18,310 nt of DNA from Dehalococcoidales bacterium (GCA_028706995.1 JAQTVR010000008.1:1-18310); one strand, 5' to 3'. Positions 1-8,287 are shown, numbered from the stretch's first letter. Translations and numbers: made by a program. Notes: a model not told the origin generated them from the sequence alone.

Positions 1-678
1 TATAGGGTATACCAGACGTCGCCAATCTTTATTACAAAAGGCTTCTTTAAGTTCAACAACAGATACAGCTTCTTCGATATTAAAAGGGCCGTATTTTATC
101 CGTACAAGTCCCTGCATACATGCCCCACATCCAAGCATCTCCCCCAGGTCGTTAGCCAGCGAGCGGACGTAAGTACCCTTGCTGCACTCCATTTCAATAG
201 TGATTACGGGCGGGGTAAAGTTCAATAGATTCAGGCTATAGATCTGCGCCTTCCGCATTTCCCTGTCTATGGTGATACCGGCGCGTGCCAGTTCATACAG
301 GCACTGCCCGTTATGTTTCAAAGCGCTGTACATGGGCGGTTTCTGTTCAATCTGACCTTTAAACGAATCCAGCGCAGATAATATTTTTTCCATTGTTATA
401 GAGGATGAGTCTCTTGTTTGAAGTATTTTACCCTCGATATCATAAGTATCGGTAGACATGCCAAGCTGGATATCGGCTCTATATGTTTTGGTGGCATCCA
501 TCAGAAATTCTATAACTCTCGTGCCACGTCCAAAGCAAACCGGTAAAACCCCGCCTGCTATTGGGTCCAGAGTCCCTGCATGCCCGACACGGCGTTCTCC
601 GGTCAGATGTCGAACTAAAGATACGATATTAAAAGAAGTATTTCCTAAAGGTTTATTTATATTGAATATACCATCCAC
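1..678 (-). CDS. truB: tRNA pseudouridine(55) synthase TruB, 3' end outside the window
   Basis: TruB isomerises uridine 55 to pseudouridine in the T loop of tRNAs. The frame is open for 226 codons from a GTG start at 678 to the left edge, so roughly 60-80 C-terminal residues are missing. Near the N-terminus it reads GIFNINKPLGNTS, then GHAGTLDPIAGGVLPVCFG at residues 32-50; Asp38 in GTLDP is the family's catalytic aspartate. Further on are QKPPMYSALKHNG, YELARAG and CSKGTYVRSLANDLG, all typical family blocks. It is the last visible gene of the nusA operon, starting 2 bases after the rbfA stop, so translational coupling is likely. The GTG is favoured because the homology begins at once after it. 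The truncation is only the window boundary; I see no internal stop. Confidence 0.95.
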   Translation of the reverse strand, partial: MDGIFNINKPLGNTSFNIVSLVRHLTGERRVGHAGTLDPIAGGVLPVCFGRGTRVIEFLMDATKTYRADIQLGMSTDTYDIEGKILQTRDSSSITMEKILSALDSFKGQIEQKPPMYSALKHNGQCLYELARAGITIDREMRKAQIYSLNLLNFTPPVITIEMECSKGTYVRSLANDLGEMLGCGACMQGLVRIKYGPFNIEEAVSVVELKEAFCNKDWRRLVYPI

Positions 679-680
679 GG

Positions 681-1037
681 TTAATCCTGTTCTTTTGGTC
701 TGGCAACCTTATCTAAAAGACTCATAATATGAGAGGCTCTTTCTATCGAATCATCCCAATAGAAAAACAAGGCAGGAACATAGCGCATCCTGATGCGTTT
801 CGATAATTCCTTATGTAAATATCCTGAAGCTGTCGCCAGGGTGGACATTATATCTTTCTTTTCTTCTTCCGTACAGATACAACTGACATAAACCTTGGCG
901 GATTTCAGATCCGGGGAGGTTTCGACTTCGTTAATACATAAAAAATTGCCAAGTCTCGGGTCTTTAATCTGGCGCAAAAGCAATTCACTTAATTCCTGCC
1001 GGATGAGCTGATTCACCCGTTGGATACGGTATGACAT
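681..1037 (-). CDS. rbfA: ribosome-binding factor A
   Basis: RbfA is a small KH-type RNA-binding protein that matures the 30S subunit and is needed for 16S rRNA 5'-end processing and growth in the cold. The 118-residue length is normal. Recognisable blocks are RVNQLIRQELSELLLRQIKDPRLG at residues 7-30 and, near the end, RYVPALFFYWDDSIERA, matching the family's conserved 'RYxPxLxFxxDxSIERA' strand and helix. The ATG at 1037 has a good AGGAGA ribosome-binding site at 1045-1050 that overlaps the infB stop codon. It lies between infB (11-base gap) and truB (2-base gap), the standard bacterial order. Confidence 0.95.
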   Translation of the reverse strand: MSYRIQRVNQLIRQELSELLLRQIKDPRLGNFLCINEVETSPDLKSAKVYVSCICTEEEKKDIMSTLATASGYLHKELSKRIRMRYVPALFFYWDDSIERASHIMSLLDKVARPKEQD

Positions 1038-1048
1038 TTATCAGTCTC

Positions 1049-2869
1049 CTATTTAGACTTTTCCCGGCTATAGCACTCAAAAATATCACCGATCTGGAAC
1101 TGGTCAAAATCCTGCAAGGTAATACCGCACTCGTAACCTGCAGCTACTTCTTTGACATCATCCTTAAAACGTCTAAGGCTACTGATAACCGTTTCCGCCA
1201 CTACCTTGTTCTCCCGTTTAACCCTGACCGAAGCCCCGCGCCTTATCTTGCCATCAAGAACATAAGCCCCCGCTACCCCACCCTTTTTGCCACCGGGGAA
1301 AACATTCCTGACTTCGACATGCCCTTCTATGACCTCTATAATTTTAGGTTCAAGCATGCCCTTAAGCGCTTTTCCGACATCGTCCACCATATCATAAATA
1401 ATCCTGTAATTACGAATATCTACTCCCTCGACCTCTGCCGTGTGCTGCGCCCCTGCCTCTATTCCGGTATTAAAGGCAACTACCAGCCCCTTAGAGGCAA
1501 CCGCCAGCATAACGTCTGTTTCCGTTACGTTACCGGTGCCGGCATGAACAATATTAACCTGTACTTCATCCGTTTGCAGCTTTTCCAGTGAAGCCCTGAT
1601 AGGTTCTATACTCCCCTGAACATCGGCTTTAAAAATGATGTTCAACTCTTTTACTTTGCCGGCATTAACCTGGTCTAAAAGATTAGATAGATTGGCTGAT
1701 CTTGCCAGCCCCATTGTTTCCAGTCGATGTTCCTCAACCATGTTCCGTGCCTGATGTTCATCGTTAACAGCGGTCATGGCATCGCCAACCTGAGCAATAT
1801 CATGCAATCCAAGAACGACAACCGGTGTAGAAGGTTTTGCCCTTCGTACCTGTTTCCCGGTATCGTTGAACATAGCTTTAACACGCCCCCATGTAGAGCC
1901 GACTGCTACGATATCACCGGGTTTCAATGTGCCGTCATGCACCAGTATAGTCGCTAATGGCCCACGATTTTTATCCATCTCCGCTTCAATGACCACGCCC
2001 TTGGCTGGAAGAGTAGGATCAGCCCTCAAATTCTCCATTTCGGCTACCAGGAGCAAGTTCTCCAGTAGTTCTTGAATACCCATTTTGGACTTAGCAGATG
2101 TGCCTATGGCAATAACGTCGCCGCCCCATTCCTCGACTACCAGCCCGGCTTCAGCCAGTTGCTGTTTAACAATATCCGGATTAGCTTCAGGCTTATCTAT
2201 TTTATTAATGGCTACCACTATAGGCACTCCGGCAGCCTTAGCATGGCTTATGGCTTCCAGATTCTGCGGTTGCACACCGTCATCGGCGGCTACTACCAGC
2301 ACAGTAATATCGGTCACCTGCGCCCCCCTGGCTCTCATAGCGGTAAAGGCTTCATGCCCCGGGGTATCCAGGAAAGTGATTTTCTGATCGTTGATCTCTA
2401 CCTGATAGGCGCCGATATGCTGAGTAATCCCACCTGCTTCCGTATCCATAACATTAGTCTGCCTGATAGCATCGAGCAGCCTGGTTTTGCCATGATCAAC
2501 ATGCCCCATTATAGTAATAACCGGCGGACGCGGCTTTAAATTACCGCCTTCATTTAGAAGCTGCTGCTTTTTAATCTCGCTGATAACACTGGTGGATTTA
2601 CGAATCGCCTGTGCTTTCAGTTGTGCCTTATATCCATTAGCAGCAGCCACTTTCTCCGCAACGTCATAATCTATTACCTGATTGATGTTCGCCATGATGC
2701 CATTTCTCATAAGTTGCTTGATGACATCGACGACAGTTACCTTAAGCATTTCAGATAACTGACGAACACTAATGTTATGCGGAAGCTCGATTGTTTTTTC
2801 GACAACTTCTTTATCATTGCTATTATAATTGGCTCTCACAGCATCGCTCTGTTTTTTTAATTCAGCCAC
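1049..2869 (-). CDS. infB: translation initiation factor IF-2 (short form)
   Basis: IF-2 is the GTPase that places fMet-tRNA on the 30S subunit and promotes 50S joining. At 606 residues it is a short version: one IF2N-type domain (about 31-82) and little of the long charged N-terminal region seen in E. coli. The GTPase motifs are intact: G1 GHVDHGKT at 122-129, G2 within GGITQHIGAY at 146-155, G3 DTPGHE at 168-173, G4 NKID at 222-225 and G5 SAK at 258-260. Domains II, III and the fMet-tRNA-binding C-domain follow to the end. Arg130 follows the P-loop threonine where Ser or Thr is more common. The start is GTG with AAGGA at 2876-2880, 10 bases after the ylxR stop. The gene ends in TAG. Confidence 0.97.
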   Translation of the reverse strand: MAELKKQSDAVRANYNSNDKEVVEKTIELPHNISVRQLSEMLKVTVVDVIKQLMRNGIMANINQVIDYDVAEKVAAANGYKAQLKAQAIRKSTSVISEIKKQQLLNEGGNLKPRPPVITIMGHVDHGKTRLLDAIRQTNVMDTEAGGITQHIGAYQVEINDQKITFLDTPGHEAFTAMRARGAQVTDITVLVVAADDGVQPQNLEAISHAKAAGVPIVVAINKIDKPEANPDIVKQQLAEAGLVVEEWGGDVIAIGTSAKSKMGIQELLENLLLVAEMENLRADPTLPAKGVVIEAEMDKNRGPLATILVHDGTLKPGDIVAVGSTWGRVKAMFNDTGKQVRRAKPSTPVVVLGLHDIAQVGDAMTAVNDEHQARNMVEEHRLETMGLARSANLSNLLDQVNAGKVKELNIIFKADVQGSIEPIRASLEKLQTDEVQVNIVHAGTGNVTETDVMLAVASKGLVVAFNTGIEAGAQHTAEVEGVDIRNYRIIYDMVDDVGKALKGMLEPKIIEVIEGHVEVRNVFPGGKKGGVAGAYVLDGKIRRGASVRVKRENKVVAETVISSLRRFKDDVKEVAAGYECGITLQDFDQFQIGDIFECYSREKSK

Positions 2870-2879
2870 TATTCAATCC

Positions 2880-3155
2880 TTAATAATTATTTCCCTGTTC
2901 AATCAATCGCGCTTTATTTTCCGGGGTAACAACAGTACGTAAAACACGATCCAGATTCCCTGTTGTTAACCCATTTGCCCAGCATTCTCTTGACGGACAT
3001 AAATATGCTCCCCGCCCGTGCTTTTTCCCATGCATATCGATTTCAACATATCCATCGGGTACTTTCACCAAACGTATGAGATCACATTTGGGCCTCTCCT
3101 GTCGACAGGCGACACAGGTTCTAACCGGTATATGTTTAGAAGTATTCTTCATCAT
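2880..3155 (-). CDS. rnpM: YlxR/RnpM family RNA-binding protein
   Basis: A 91-residue protein of the YlxR (DUF448) family, almost always encoded between nusA and infB. In Bacillus subtilis the homologue, renamed RnpM, binds RNase P RNA and modulates RNase P. The signature RTCVACRQERPKCDLIRLVK lies at residues 12-31, and GRGAYLCPSRECW at 48-60 is the second conserved block; the cysteine pairs could suggest metal or structural roles, but this is not established. It starts 20 bases inside the end of nusA and stops 10 bases before infB, so it depends on the same transcript and probably on coupled translation. The first of two adjacent ATGs (3155) is taken; 3152 is equally possible. I see no strong Shine-Dalgarno of its own. 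Confidence 0.92.
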   Translation of the reverse strand: MMKNTSKHIPVRTCVACRQERPKCDLIRLVKVPDGYVEIDMHGKKHGRGAYLCPSRECWANGLTTGNLDRVLRTVVTPENKARLIEQGNNY

Positions 3156-4527
3156 CTTGGAACGTATTATAACCGCGCTTCTTCTTCTTTAACTTAATAC
3201 CATCTTCAGCGCTTACTTTGCCATGAACGTCTTTCTTTTTCTTCTTTTGAGTCTTAGCCATGGGTTTCGGTTCTGCCGGAGGCAATATATCCTCCGCAAA
3301 CCGTATCTCAGTTTTTCGTATTGCTCGTCGACTTATCACCGCAACAGGCTCAACAGGTACTTCTAAAATGCCCTGCGTAGAAACAGTAACCTGCGATATT
3401 TCATGCGTTTCTTCTGCGATAATCTCTTCAATAACGGGTGAGACAACTTCTTCCACCACAAGCGCCGGTTTGGGTTTCGCTTTCTCTTCCTCGAGAAAGG
3501 AGGATTCACTCTTTATGTCGATCCGCCACCCGGTAAGTTTTACCGCCAATCTCACGTTTTGGCCTTCTTTACCGATAGCCAGTGACAGCTGTTTATCAGG
3601 GATAATCACAACCGCAGAATTATCTTTCTCATTCAGGCAAACTCCGGCTACCTGTGCCGGACTGATAGCGTTGGTGATGAATTTAGCAGGATCAGCGCTC
3701 CAATTAACAATATCGATTTTTTCACCATTAAGTTCGTTGACGATATTTTGTATCCTGATACCGCGTAATCCAACACAGCAACCAACGGCATCGATGCTCT
3801 CCTGTCGTGCTATTACGCCAACCTTGCTGCGATAACCGGCTTCCCTGGCAACTGACTTTATCTCTACAGTGCCGTTGTATATTTCGGGGACTTCTATCTC
3901 GATTATACGTCGTAGCAAATTCGGATGTGAGCGGGAAACAATAAGCAAGGGTCCCCTGGCGGATTGAGCAACCTCGACCAGATAAACCTTGAGCCTCTGG
4001 CCTACTCTATATCTTTCGTTAGCTGATTGTTCATTGGAAGGCATTATCGCCTCAGTCCTGCCCAAGTCAATAAATACCTGTTTCGGTTCGATACGTCTGA
4101 CTACACCGGCAATAACTTCACCCTGTTTATCAGCGTATTCTTCATAAATAGCGCTGTGTTCTGCTTCATGCAAACGCTGTAAAATAACCTGTTTGGCTGT
4201 CTGAGCCGCTATGCGCCCGGCATTACTGGGAGTAGATTCAACTACAAGTTCCTCCCCAACTTTAATACCTTTGTTAATTTTTTTAGCTTCATCCAGGGCT
4301 ATCTCACTGCGAGGGTCAGAGACTATTTCCACTACCATTTTTTTTGCCCAAACCAAAACTCTGCCATTGTTAGGATCGATTTTTACCGTAATATCCTGAT
4401 TTGGGGCAAAATTATCTTTCCTGTAAGCCGATACCAGCGCCGATTCAACCGCGCCGAGTACCACCTCCTTCGATAAGTTCTTCTCCGCCGAAAGTTGAGT
4501 TATAGCGAGTAAAAAATCGCTTTTCAT
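3136..4527 (-). CDS. nusA: transcription termination/antitermination factor NusA
   Basis: NusA binds RNA polymerase and nascent RNA, promoting pausing, intrinsic termination and antitermination. The 463-residue product has the usual order: N-terminal polymerase-binding domain (about 1-125), S1 domain (about 134-200, with GEVIAGVVRRIEPKQVFIDLG), KH1 (with the GLRGIRIQNIVNEL loop) and KH2 (with IPDKQLSLAIGKEGQNVRLA). From about residue 345 it continues as a Val/Glu-rich linker and a very basic tail rich in lysine runs; the tandem E. coli-type acidic repeats are absent. The start ATG is preceded by GGAGGTC at 4538-4544. The leader contains an extended -10 promoter and, just downstream of its start point, an intrinsic terminator (both annotated separately). 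rimP, usually first in this operon, is not upstream; a transposon scar lies there instead. Confidence 0.96.
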   Translation of the reverse strand: MKSDFLLAITQLSAEKNLSKEVVLGAVESALVSAYRKDNFAPNQDITVKIDPNNGRVLVWAKKMVVEIVSDPRSEIALDEAKKINKGIKVGEELVVESTPSNAGRIAAQTAKQVILQRLHEAEHSAIYEEYADKQGEVIAGVVRRIEPKQVFIDLGRTEAIMPSNEQSANERYRVGQRLKVYLVEVAQSARGPLLIVSRSHPNLLRRIIEIEVPEIYNGTVEIKSVAREAGYRSKVGVIARQESIDAVGCCVGLRGIRIQNIVNELNGEKIDIVNWSADPAKFITNAISPAQVAGVCLNEKDNSAVVIIPDKQLSLAIGKEGQNVRLAVKLTGWRIDIKSESSFLEEEKAKPKPALVVEEVVSPVIEEIIAEETHEISQVTVSTQGILEVPVEPVAVISRRAIRKTEIRFAEDILPPAEPKPMAKTQKKKKKDVHGKVSAEDGIKLKKKKRGYNTFQDDEEYF

Positions 4528-4577
4528 CCAGGAATCAGACCTCCAGTATTTCCTTTATTTTATTATTACCATTTACA

Positions 4578-4603
4578 ATAAAAAAGCGGGTTTTGAACCC
4601 ACT
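4578..4603 (-). terminator. intrinsic terminator/attenuator in the nusA leader
   Basis: Reading the minus strand, AGTGGGTT, a 3-base loop, then AACCCGCT form an 8-bp stem (4585-4603) with one G-U pair, followed at once by a run of about five T's interrupted by an A. It lies about 20 bases after the predicted start point (near 4623) and 51 bases before the nusA ATG, so it would act on the nusA transcript itself. The short stem and broken T-run predict an inefficient terminator. Established: B. subtilis nusA is autoregulated by attenuation at a NusA-dependent terminator. Inference: the same logic here. Confidence 0.65.
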
Positions 4604-4629
4604 CTCTAAATCAACCCCAATTTAGCAAC

Positions 4630-4658
4630 ATTATAACATACATAACTGTATTATGCAA
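4630..4658 (-). promoter_or_regulatory. nusA operon promoter
   Basis: On the minus strand a TTGCAT -35 (4653-4658), a 17-base spacer and a perfect TATAAT -10 (4630-4635) preceded by TGT, i.e. an extended -10. The predicted start point is near 4623, about 96 bases before the nusA ATG. No other gene lies between. The stretch 4659-4813 beyond it shows no gene or structure I can name, except a GGGCCC palindrome near 4765. Confidence 0.6.
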
Positions 4659-4813
4659 CACTACGCACTACCCTCACCTGGTACTGGTCAGATAGATTCC
4701 GTATATTTAACCCGCTATTACACTTTATCTGCAAAAATCTATTTTAAGACCTTTATAAAACAAGGGCCCCCTCTCTTGATAGACTCTTCAGTAAAGAAAT
4801 GCAGTCTTTTTCT

Positions 4814-5113
4814 ACCTTGATCCTAGGGGAATCATATTTTTTTGATAGTATATAAGAAGGACCCAAGATAATTCCTCGTTTCCCTACCGAGACTGCCGGA
4901 CTGAGGCTGCTCTATGCCACGCTGATAACAGCTTCGCGAACCTGGAAGGGTGTCAGGGTGCCCCCTGACATCTGGTTTGAATTAGAACTCTTGAGACGAG
5001 AGGCTTTTGGTGAGCTGAGCCAAATGATTGAAAAAGAGCTGGTGGCGGTGTAGAATGTTTAATATTGGAGATATCCAGACCAGGAGTTTTTACAGGAGAA
5101 TTGGGACATAACC
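4814..5113 (+). mobile_element. decayed 3' end of an IS256-family (Mutator) insertion sequence
   Basis: The reading frame 4871-5053 gives IPRFPTETAGLRLLYATLITASRTWKGVRV and onward, ending at TAG 5051-5053. This matches the C-terminal part of IS256-type transposases, whose conserved block reads like 'iFPxExsxLrLxxAxLxxxxxxW'. Upstream the similarity continues only through frame changes: FDSI, then RRT after an extra TA near 4853, then KII after an extra C near 4864, so the fragment is decayed. The catalytic DDE part is absent. After the stop, TTTTTACAGGAGAATTGGG at 5087-5105 and ACATAACC to 5113 resemble an IS256-group terminal repeat, and the metG-like frame starts at the very next base. The family call is by eye; the left end is not identifiable. 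Confidence 0.6.
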
Positions 5114-5314
5114 TTAAAAACCATGCTGTATCCTTTCCTGCCATTTAGCTCTCAGAAACTTCATTACTATCTTGGGTATTCTGGCAAAATAGAAGATTGT
5201 GGCTGGAAGATGAATGAACTTAAACCGGGACAAAAAATGGAATCGCCGAAACCGCTTTTCGTGAAGCTGGATGATTCAGTAGTAGAACAAGAAACTAGCC
5301 GTTTAGACAAATAA
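5114..5314 (+). pseudogene. metG: 3' remnant of methionyl-tRNA synthetase gene
   Basis: The frame from 5114 reads LKTMLYPFLPFSSQKL, then YYLGYSGKIEDCGW, LKPGQK and SPKPLFVKLDDSVVEQE before a TAA at 5312-5314. This is the end of the anticodon-binding domain of MetRS ('LxPFLPFSSxKLHExLG ... PxPLFxKLD'). Only about 66 of the family's 500-plus residues remain: the KMSKS catalytic domain is gone and the frame runs straight back into the IS right end. An ATG at 5123 exists but has no convincing Shine-Dalgarno, and a 63-residue product would lack all catalytic parts. The polyprenyl synthase gene starts 11 bases later, suggesting metG was once first in that operon. An intact metG must exist elsewhere in the genome, or this is an assembly junction. 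Confidence 0.75.
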
Positions 5315-5325
5315 CAGGGAGTAAA

Positions 5326-6297
5326 ATGACAGAACCAATATATGAGCCTATAAGCGGAAACGTTGAAAAGGTCAAGACAATGCTTACAGGAATTTCGGAT
5401 GAAGCAGCGGTCAGTTTTCCTGAAACCGGCCAGATGTTGAGGCAGATACTCGGTGGGGGCAAGCTGTTAAGGCTGAGGCTGGTTTTGCATGCCGGTAATT
5501 TTTATAATTATAACGAACAAAAAATATTAGCAATGGCTACAGGGGTTGAACTCTTGCACATTTCCACCCTAGTGCATGATGATGCTATTGATAAAGCAAA
5601 AACGCGCCGTGGCCGCCCGACTATTAACTCGATTTGGGGAACCGATAAAGCTATTGTGCTTGGGGATTTTATGTTTGCGCGCGCTGCTGAGTTTGTGGCT
5701 GACACTGAGAGTATTCGTGCTGTTAAGCTTGTTGCCGGAGGGCTGGGAAGTATTTCTATGGGCGAATTACGGCAGGGGTTCAGTTTGTATAGGCTGGACC
5801 AGGACTTCAACCAGTATTTGAGGAGAATTATAGATAAAACCGCTTCTCTTTTTTCGATATCAACTGAGTCAGGTGCAATTCTAAGTGACGCACCTGAAGA
5901 ATCAGTACAAATATTGAAAAATTATGGGCTTAATCTGGGGATTGCATTTCAGATTATGGATGATGTGCTGGATTTTATTGGCACTGAAGAAGAGCTGGGC
6001 AAGCCCGTTGGTTCAGATCTTTTACAGGGCATTCTTACGTTGCCATCTCTTAAGATTTTGGAGTACTATCCCGGTGATAACCCCGTTCTGCGCCTCTTTG
6101 AAGGTCAGGGTGATAGCAAGCAAAATGTGGCAGAAGCGATTGATTTAATAAACAATACTTCAATACTTGAAGAGTGCTTGAAGGTAGCTCAAGACTACAG
6201 CCGGGCTGCTTGCAAAGATTTGGACCTTCTGCCGTCGAGCCCGAGCACTGAATCCCTCTATGCCTTGGCTGATTTAATGATTAAAAGGCGTAACTAG
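5326..6297 (+). CDS. trans-polyprenyl diphosphate synthase
   Basis: This enzyme condenses isopentenyl diphosphate units onto an allylic primer to make a linear trans polyprenyl diphosphate for quinone side chains or lipids. At 323 residues it has normal family length. The first Asp-rich motif DDAID is at 85-89 in LVHDDAIDKAKTRRGRPT, and the second, DDVLD, is at 212-216 in IAFQIMDDVLDFIG; KTASLF (171-176) and KPVGSDLLQGILTLP (226-240) are also typical. The substrate-binding 'GGKRxRP' loop reads GGGKLLRLRL (43-52), keeping Lys46 and Arg49 but losing one Arg and the Pro. Small residues (Ser80, Thr81) four to five places before the first DD fit a medium or long product, though exact chain length cannot be read. 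The start has GGGAG at about 5317-5321. Its former upstream partner metG is truncated, so its present promoter is unclear. Confidence 0.92.
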   Translation: MTEPIYEPISGNVEKVKTMLTGISDEAAVSFPETGQMLRQILGGGKLLRLRLVLHAGNFYNYNEQKILAMATGVELLHISTLVHDDAIDKAKTRRGRPTINSIWGTDKAIVLGDFMFARAAEFVADTESIRAVKLVAGGLGSISMGELRQGFSLYRLDQDFNQYLRRIIDKTASLFSISTESGAILSDAPEESVQILKNYGLNLGIAFQIMDDVLDFIGTEEELGKPVGSDLLQGILTLPSLKILEYYPGDNPVLRLFEGQGDSKQNVAEAIDLINNTSILEECLKVAQDYSRAACKDLDLLPSSPSTESLYALADLMIKRRN

Positions 6298-6335
6298 GCG
6301 TTCTGTTAAAATGCCGGCACAAGCGGTCACTGTTA

Positions 6336-8249
6336 TTATTTTAGTTTTGATTTTTTAGCAACAGTAGAAGGCTGCTTTGTCTTGGCTTGAGAGGGCAAAG
6401 AGTCTATATTTTTCTCTTTTGCAGTCTTCTTTGCCGTTGCAACTGTCTTTTTGCCATTTAAAGGTTCGTTGAAGGCTTTTTCCATTTCCTTACCCTCCAG
6501 GCCTTCCTTCTCTAATAACAGGTTGGAGATGTGAATCAGCCTGTCCCGGTGCTCTGTAAGGATATGTTTGGCAGTTTCATAAGCTTCCATGATAATGGCG
6601 TTCACTTCTTCGTCAATAGAATCGGCAATTTTATCGCCATAGTCTCTTTGCTCGGTTATTTCACGGCCAAGGAAAATCATATCGTGCCGGTCGCCATAGG
6701 TGCGGGGCCCCAGTTTGGAACTCATTCCGTACTGAGTCACCATTTTCAGAGCCAAGTTAGTTGACACTTTAATGTCGTTTGAAGCTCCGGTAGACATTTC
6801 ATTGAACATAATCTCTTCAGCTACCCTGCCACCCATCAGGGTTGCCAGGCGGTCTTTATACTGAGAGTAAGTTTCAAGATAGCGGTCTTCGGCCGGCAAC
6901 TGCCGGGTATGCCCCAAGCTTATGCCGCGGGCAACTACCGAGATTTTATGAACAGGGTCGGCATGGGGTAACAAACGGGCTACCAGTGCATGTCCGGCTT
7001 CGTGGTAGGCAATGATTTCTTTTTCCTTGGCACTGATGCGCCGGCTCTTGCGTTCCGGGCCGGCAATTACCCGGTCAATAGATTCTTCGAGCTCTTTGCT
7101 GCCTATATTTTTCTTGTTGCGCCTGGCTGCAAGGATGGCGGCTTCATTTACCAGATTAGCCAAATCAGCTCCTGAGAAACCTATGGTTTGTTTGGCTATT
7201 GATTCAAGGTTAACATCTTTAGCAAGGGGTTTGCCGGTGGCATGGATTTTTAGTATTGCCAGCCTGCCATTGATATCCGGCATATCAAGCATGATTCTAC
7301 GGTCAAAGCGACCCGGTCTTAGCAGGGCAGCATCCAGGATGTCCGGGCGGTTAGTAGCTGCAATTATAATGACACTGGTATTGGTATCAAAGCCGTCCAT
7401 TTCTACCAGTATCTGGTTTAAGGTTTGCTCTCGTTCATCATTCCCACCACCAACTCCGGCACCACGCTGGCGGCCGACTGCGTCAATTTCATCTATGAAT
7501 ATCAAGGAAGGAGCATTGCGTTTGGCCTGTTCAAAAAGGTCGCGAACTCTGGAAGCACCCACGCCTACAAACATCTCGACAAATTCACTACCACTTATAG
7601 AAAAGAAGGGTACTCCGGCTTCACCTGCAATAGCTTTAGCAAGTAGAGTTTTACCCGTTCCTGGAGACCCTACCAGGAGTACACCTTTAGGCACCCTGGC
7701 ACCCAGTGACTGGAATTTTTCACGGCTCTTTAAGAACTCTACAATTTCGTGCATTTCCTGCTTGGCTTCATCTGCACCGGCTACATCGCTGAAGGTTACA
7801 GAAGGCTTTACAGCCGAAAACAGACGAGCCTTGCTGCGACCGAAGCTCATTGCCTGGCTATTAGCCCCCTTTGCCTGGCTTAAAAGGAAGAACAACAGGC
7901 CACCAAAAAGAAGCAAGGGCAGGAAATTAATGAAGATACCACCCCAGTTGACTCCGCCCGGGTTAATATCTACCGTCACTCCATCCAGATTTAAATTGGG
8001 TATTTCATAAATACTGACACCCTCTTCTTTGGCAGTCTTAAACTGTTTCCCGTTTTTGTCTGTAATGGTAAGCATGTCACCATCAACAACTATTTCTTCG
8101 ATGATGTTATCCTGAGACCAGACAATCAACTGGCTGAAAGAAATATCTTCCGGTTGTGGTTCGCCTTTCGAGGAGAAAAAGAAGAAACTTATCGCAACGG
8201 CGGCTATGACTATGTAAATTATAAAACTACGTTTAATATTTATTTTCAA
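6336..8249 (-). CDS. ftsH: ATP-dependent zinc metalloprotease FtsH
   Basis: FtsH is a membrane-anchored hexameric AAA+ protease that degrades misassembled membrane proteins and some short-lived regulators. The 637-residue protein has a TM helix at about 8-26, an external domain, a second TM at about 103-123, then the AAA module: Walker A GSPGTGKT 194-201 (GPPGTGKT is more usual), Walker B LIFIDE 249-254 and the second region of homology around 299-317 (NRPDILDAALLRPGRFDRR). The zinc site HEAGH is at 416-420, with the later MGGRVAEEI segment. The tail is Lys/Thr-rich. The start is TTG at 8249, with AGAGG at 8259-8263 nine bases upstream; the next Met (residue 59) would delete the first membrane helix. 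The gene converges on the polyprenyl synthase with only 38 bases between, and no clear terminator there. Confidence 0.97.
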   Translation of the reverse strand: MKINIKRSFIIYIVIAAVAISFFFFSSKGEPQPEDISFSQLIVWSQDNIIEEIVVDGDMLTITDKNGKQFKTAKEEGVSIYEIPNLNLDGVTVDINPGGVNWGGIFINFLPLLLFGGLLFFLLSQAKGANSQAMSFGRSKARLFSAVKPSVTFSDVAGADEAKQEMHEIVEFLKSREKFQSLGARVPKGVLLVGSPGTGKTLLAKAIAGEAGVPFFSISGSEFVEMFVGVGASRVRDLFEQAKRNAPSLIFIDEIDAVGRQRGAGVGGGNDEREQTLNQILVEMDGFDTNTSVIIIAATNRPDILDAALLRPGRFDRRIMLDMPDINGRLAILKIHATGKPLAKDVNLESIAKQTIGFSGADLANLVNEAAILAARRNKKNIGSKELEESIDRVIAGPERKSRRISAKEKEIIAYHEAGHALVARLLPHADPVHKISVVARGISLGHTRQLPAEDRYLETYSQYKDRLATLMGGRVAEEIMFNEMSTGASNDIKVSTNLALKMVTQYGMSSKLGPRTYGDRHDMIFLGREITEQRDYGDKIADSIDEEVNAIIMEAYETAKHILTEHRDRLIHISNLLLEKEGLEGKEMEKAFNEPLNGKKTVATAKKTAKEKNIDSLPSQAKTKQPSTVAKKSKLK

Positions 8250-8278
8250 TCAGTAAAACCTCTTTCAGAGATAATACC

Positions 8279-8287
8279 ATTATAACA
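8279..8287 (-). promoter_or_regulatory. ftsH promoter (extended -10)
   Basis: The minus strand shows TGTTATAAT, a perfect -10 hexamer with the TG extension, about 30 bases before the TTG start. No good -35 is present at 16-18 bases. The expected start point is near 8272. The nusA promoter has the identical nine bases. Confidence 0.5.

Noticed and set aside
1031..1591. A 186-codon open frame on the plus strand inside infB
   Set aside because: It lies antisense to well-conserved IF-2 domains and its translation has no family features; a shadow frame.
4756..4772. GGGCCC palindrome as the left end of the IS element
   Set aside because: It does not match the right-end sequence near 5087-5113 and has no partner repeat.
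7012..8010. A 332-codon open frame on the plus strand inside ftsH
   Set aside because: Antisense to the FtsH AAA module; Ser/Pro/Ala-rich translation typical of a shadow frame.
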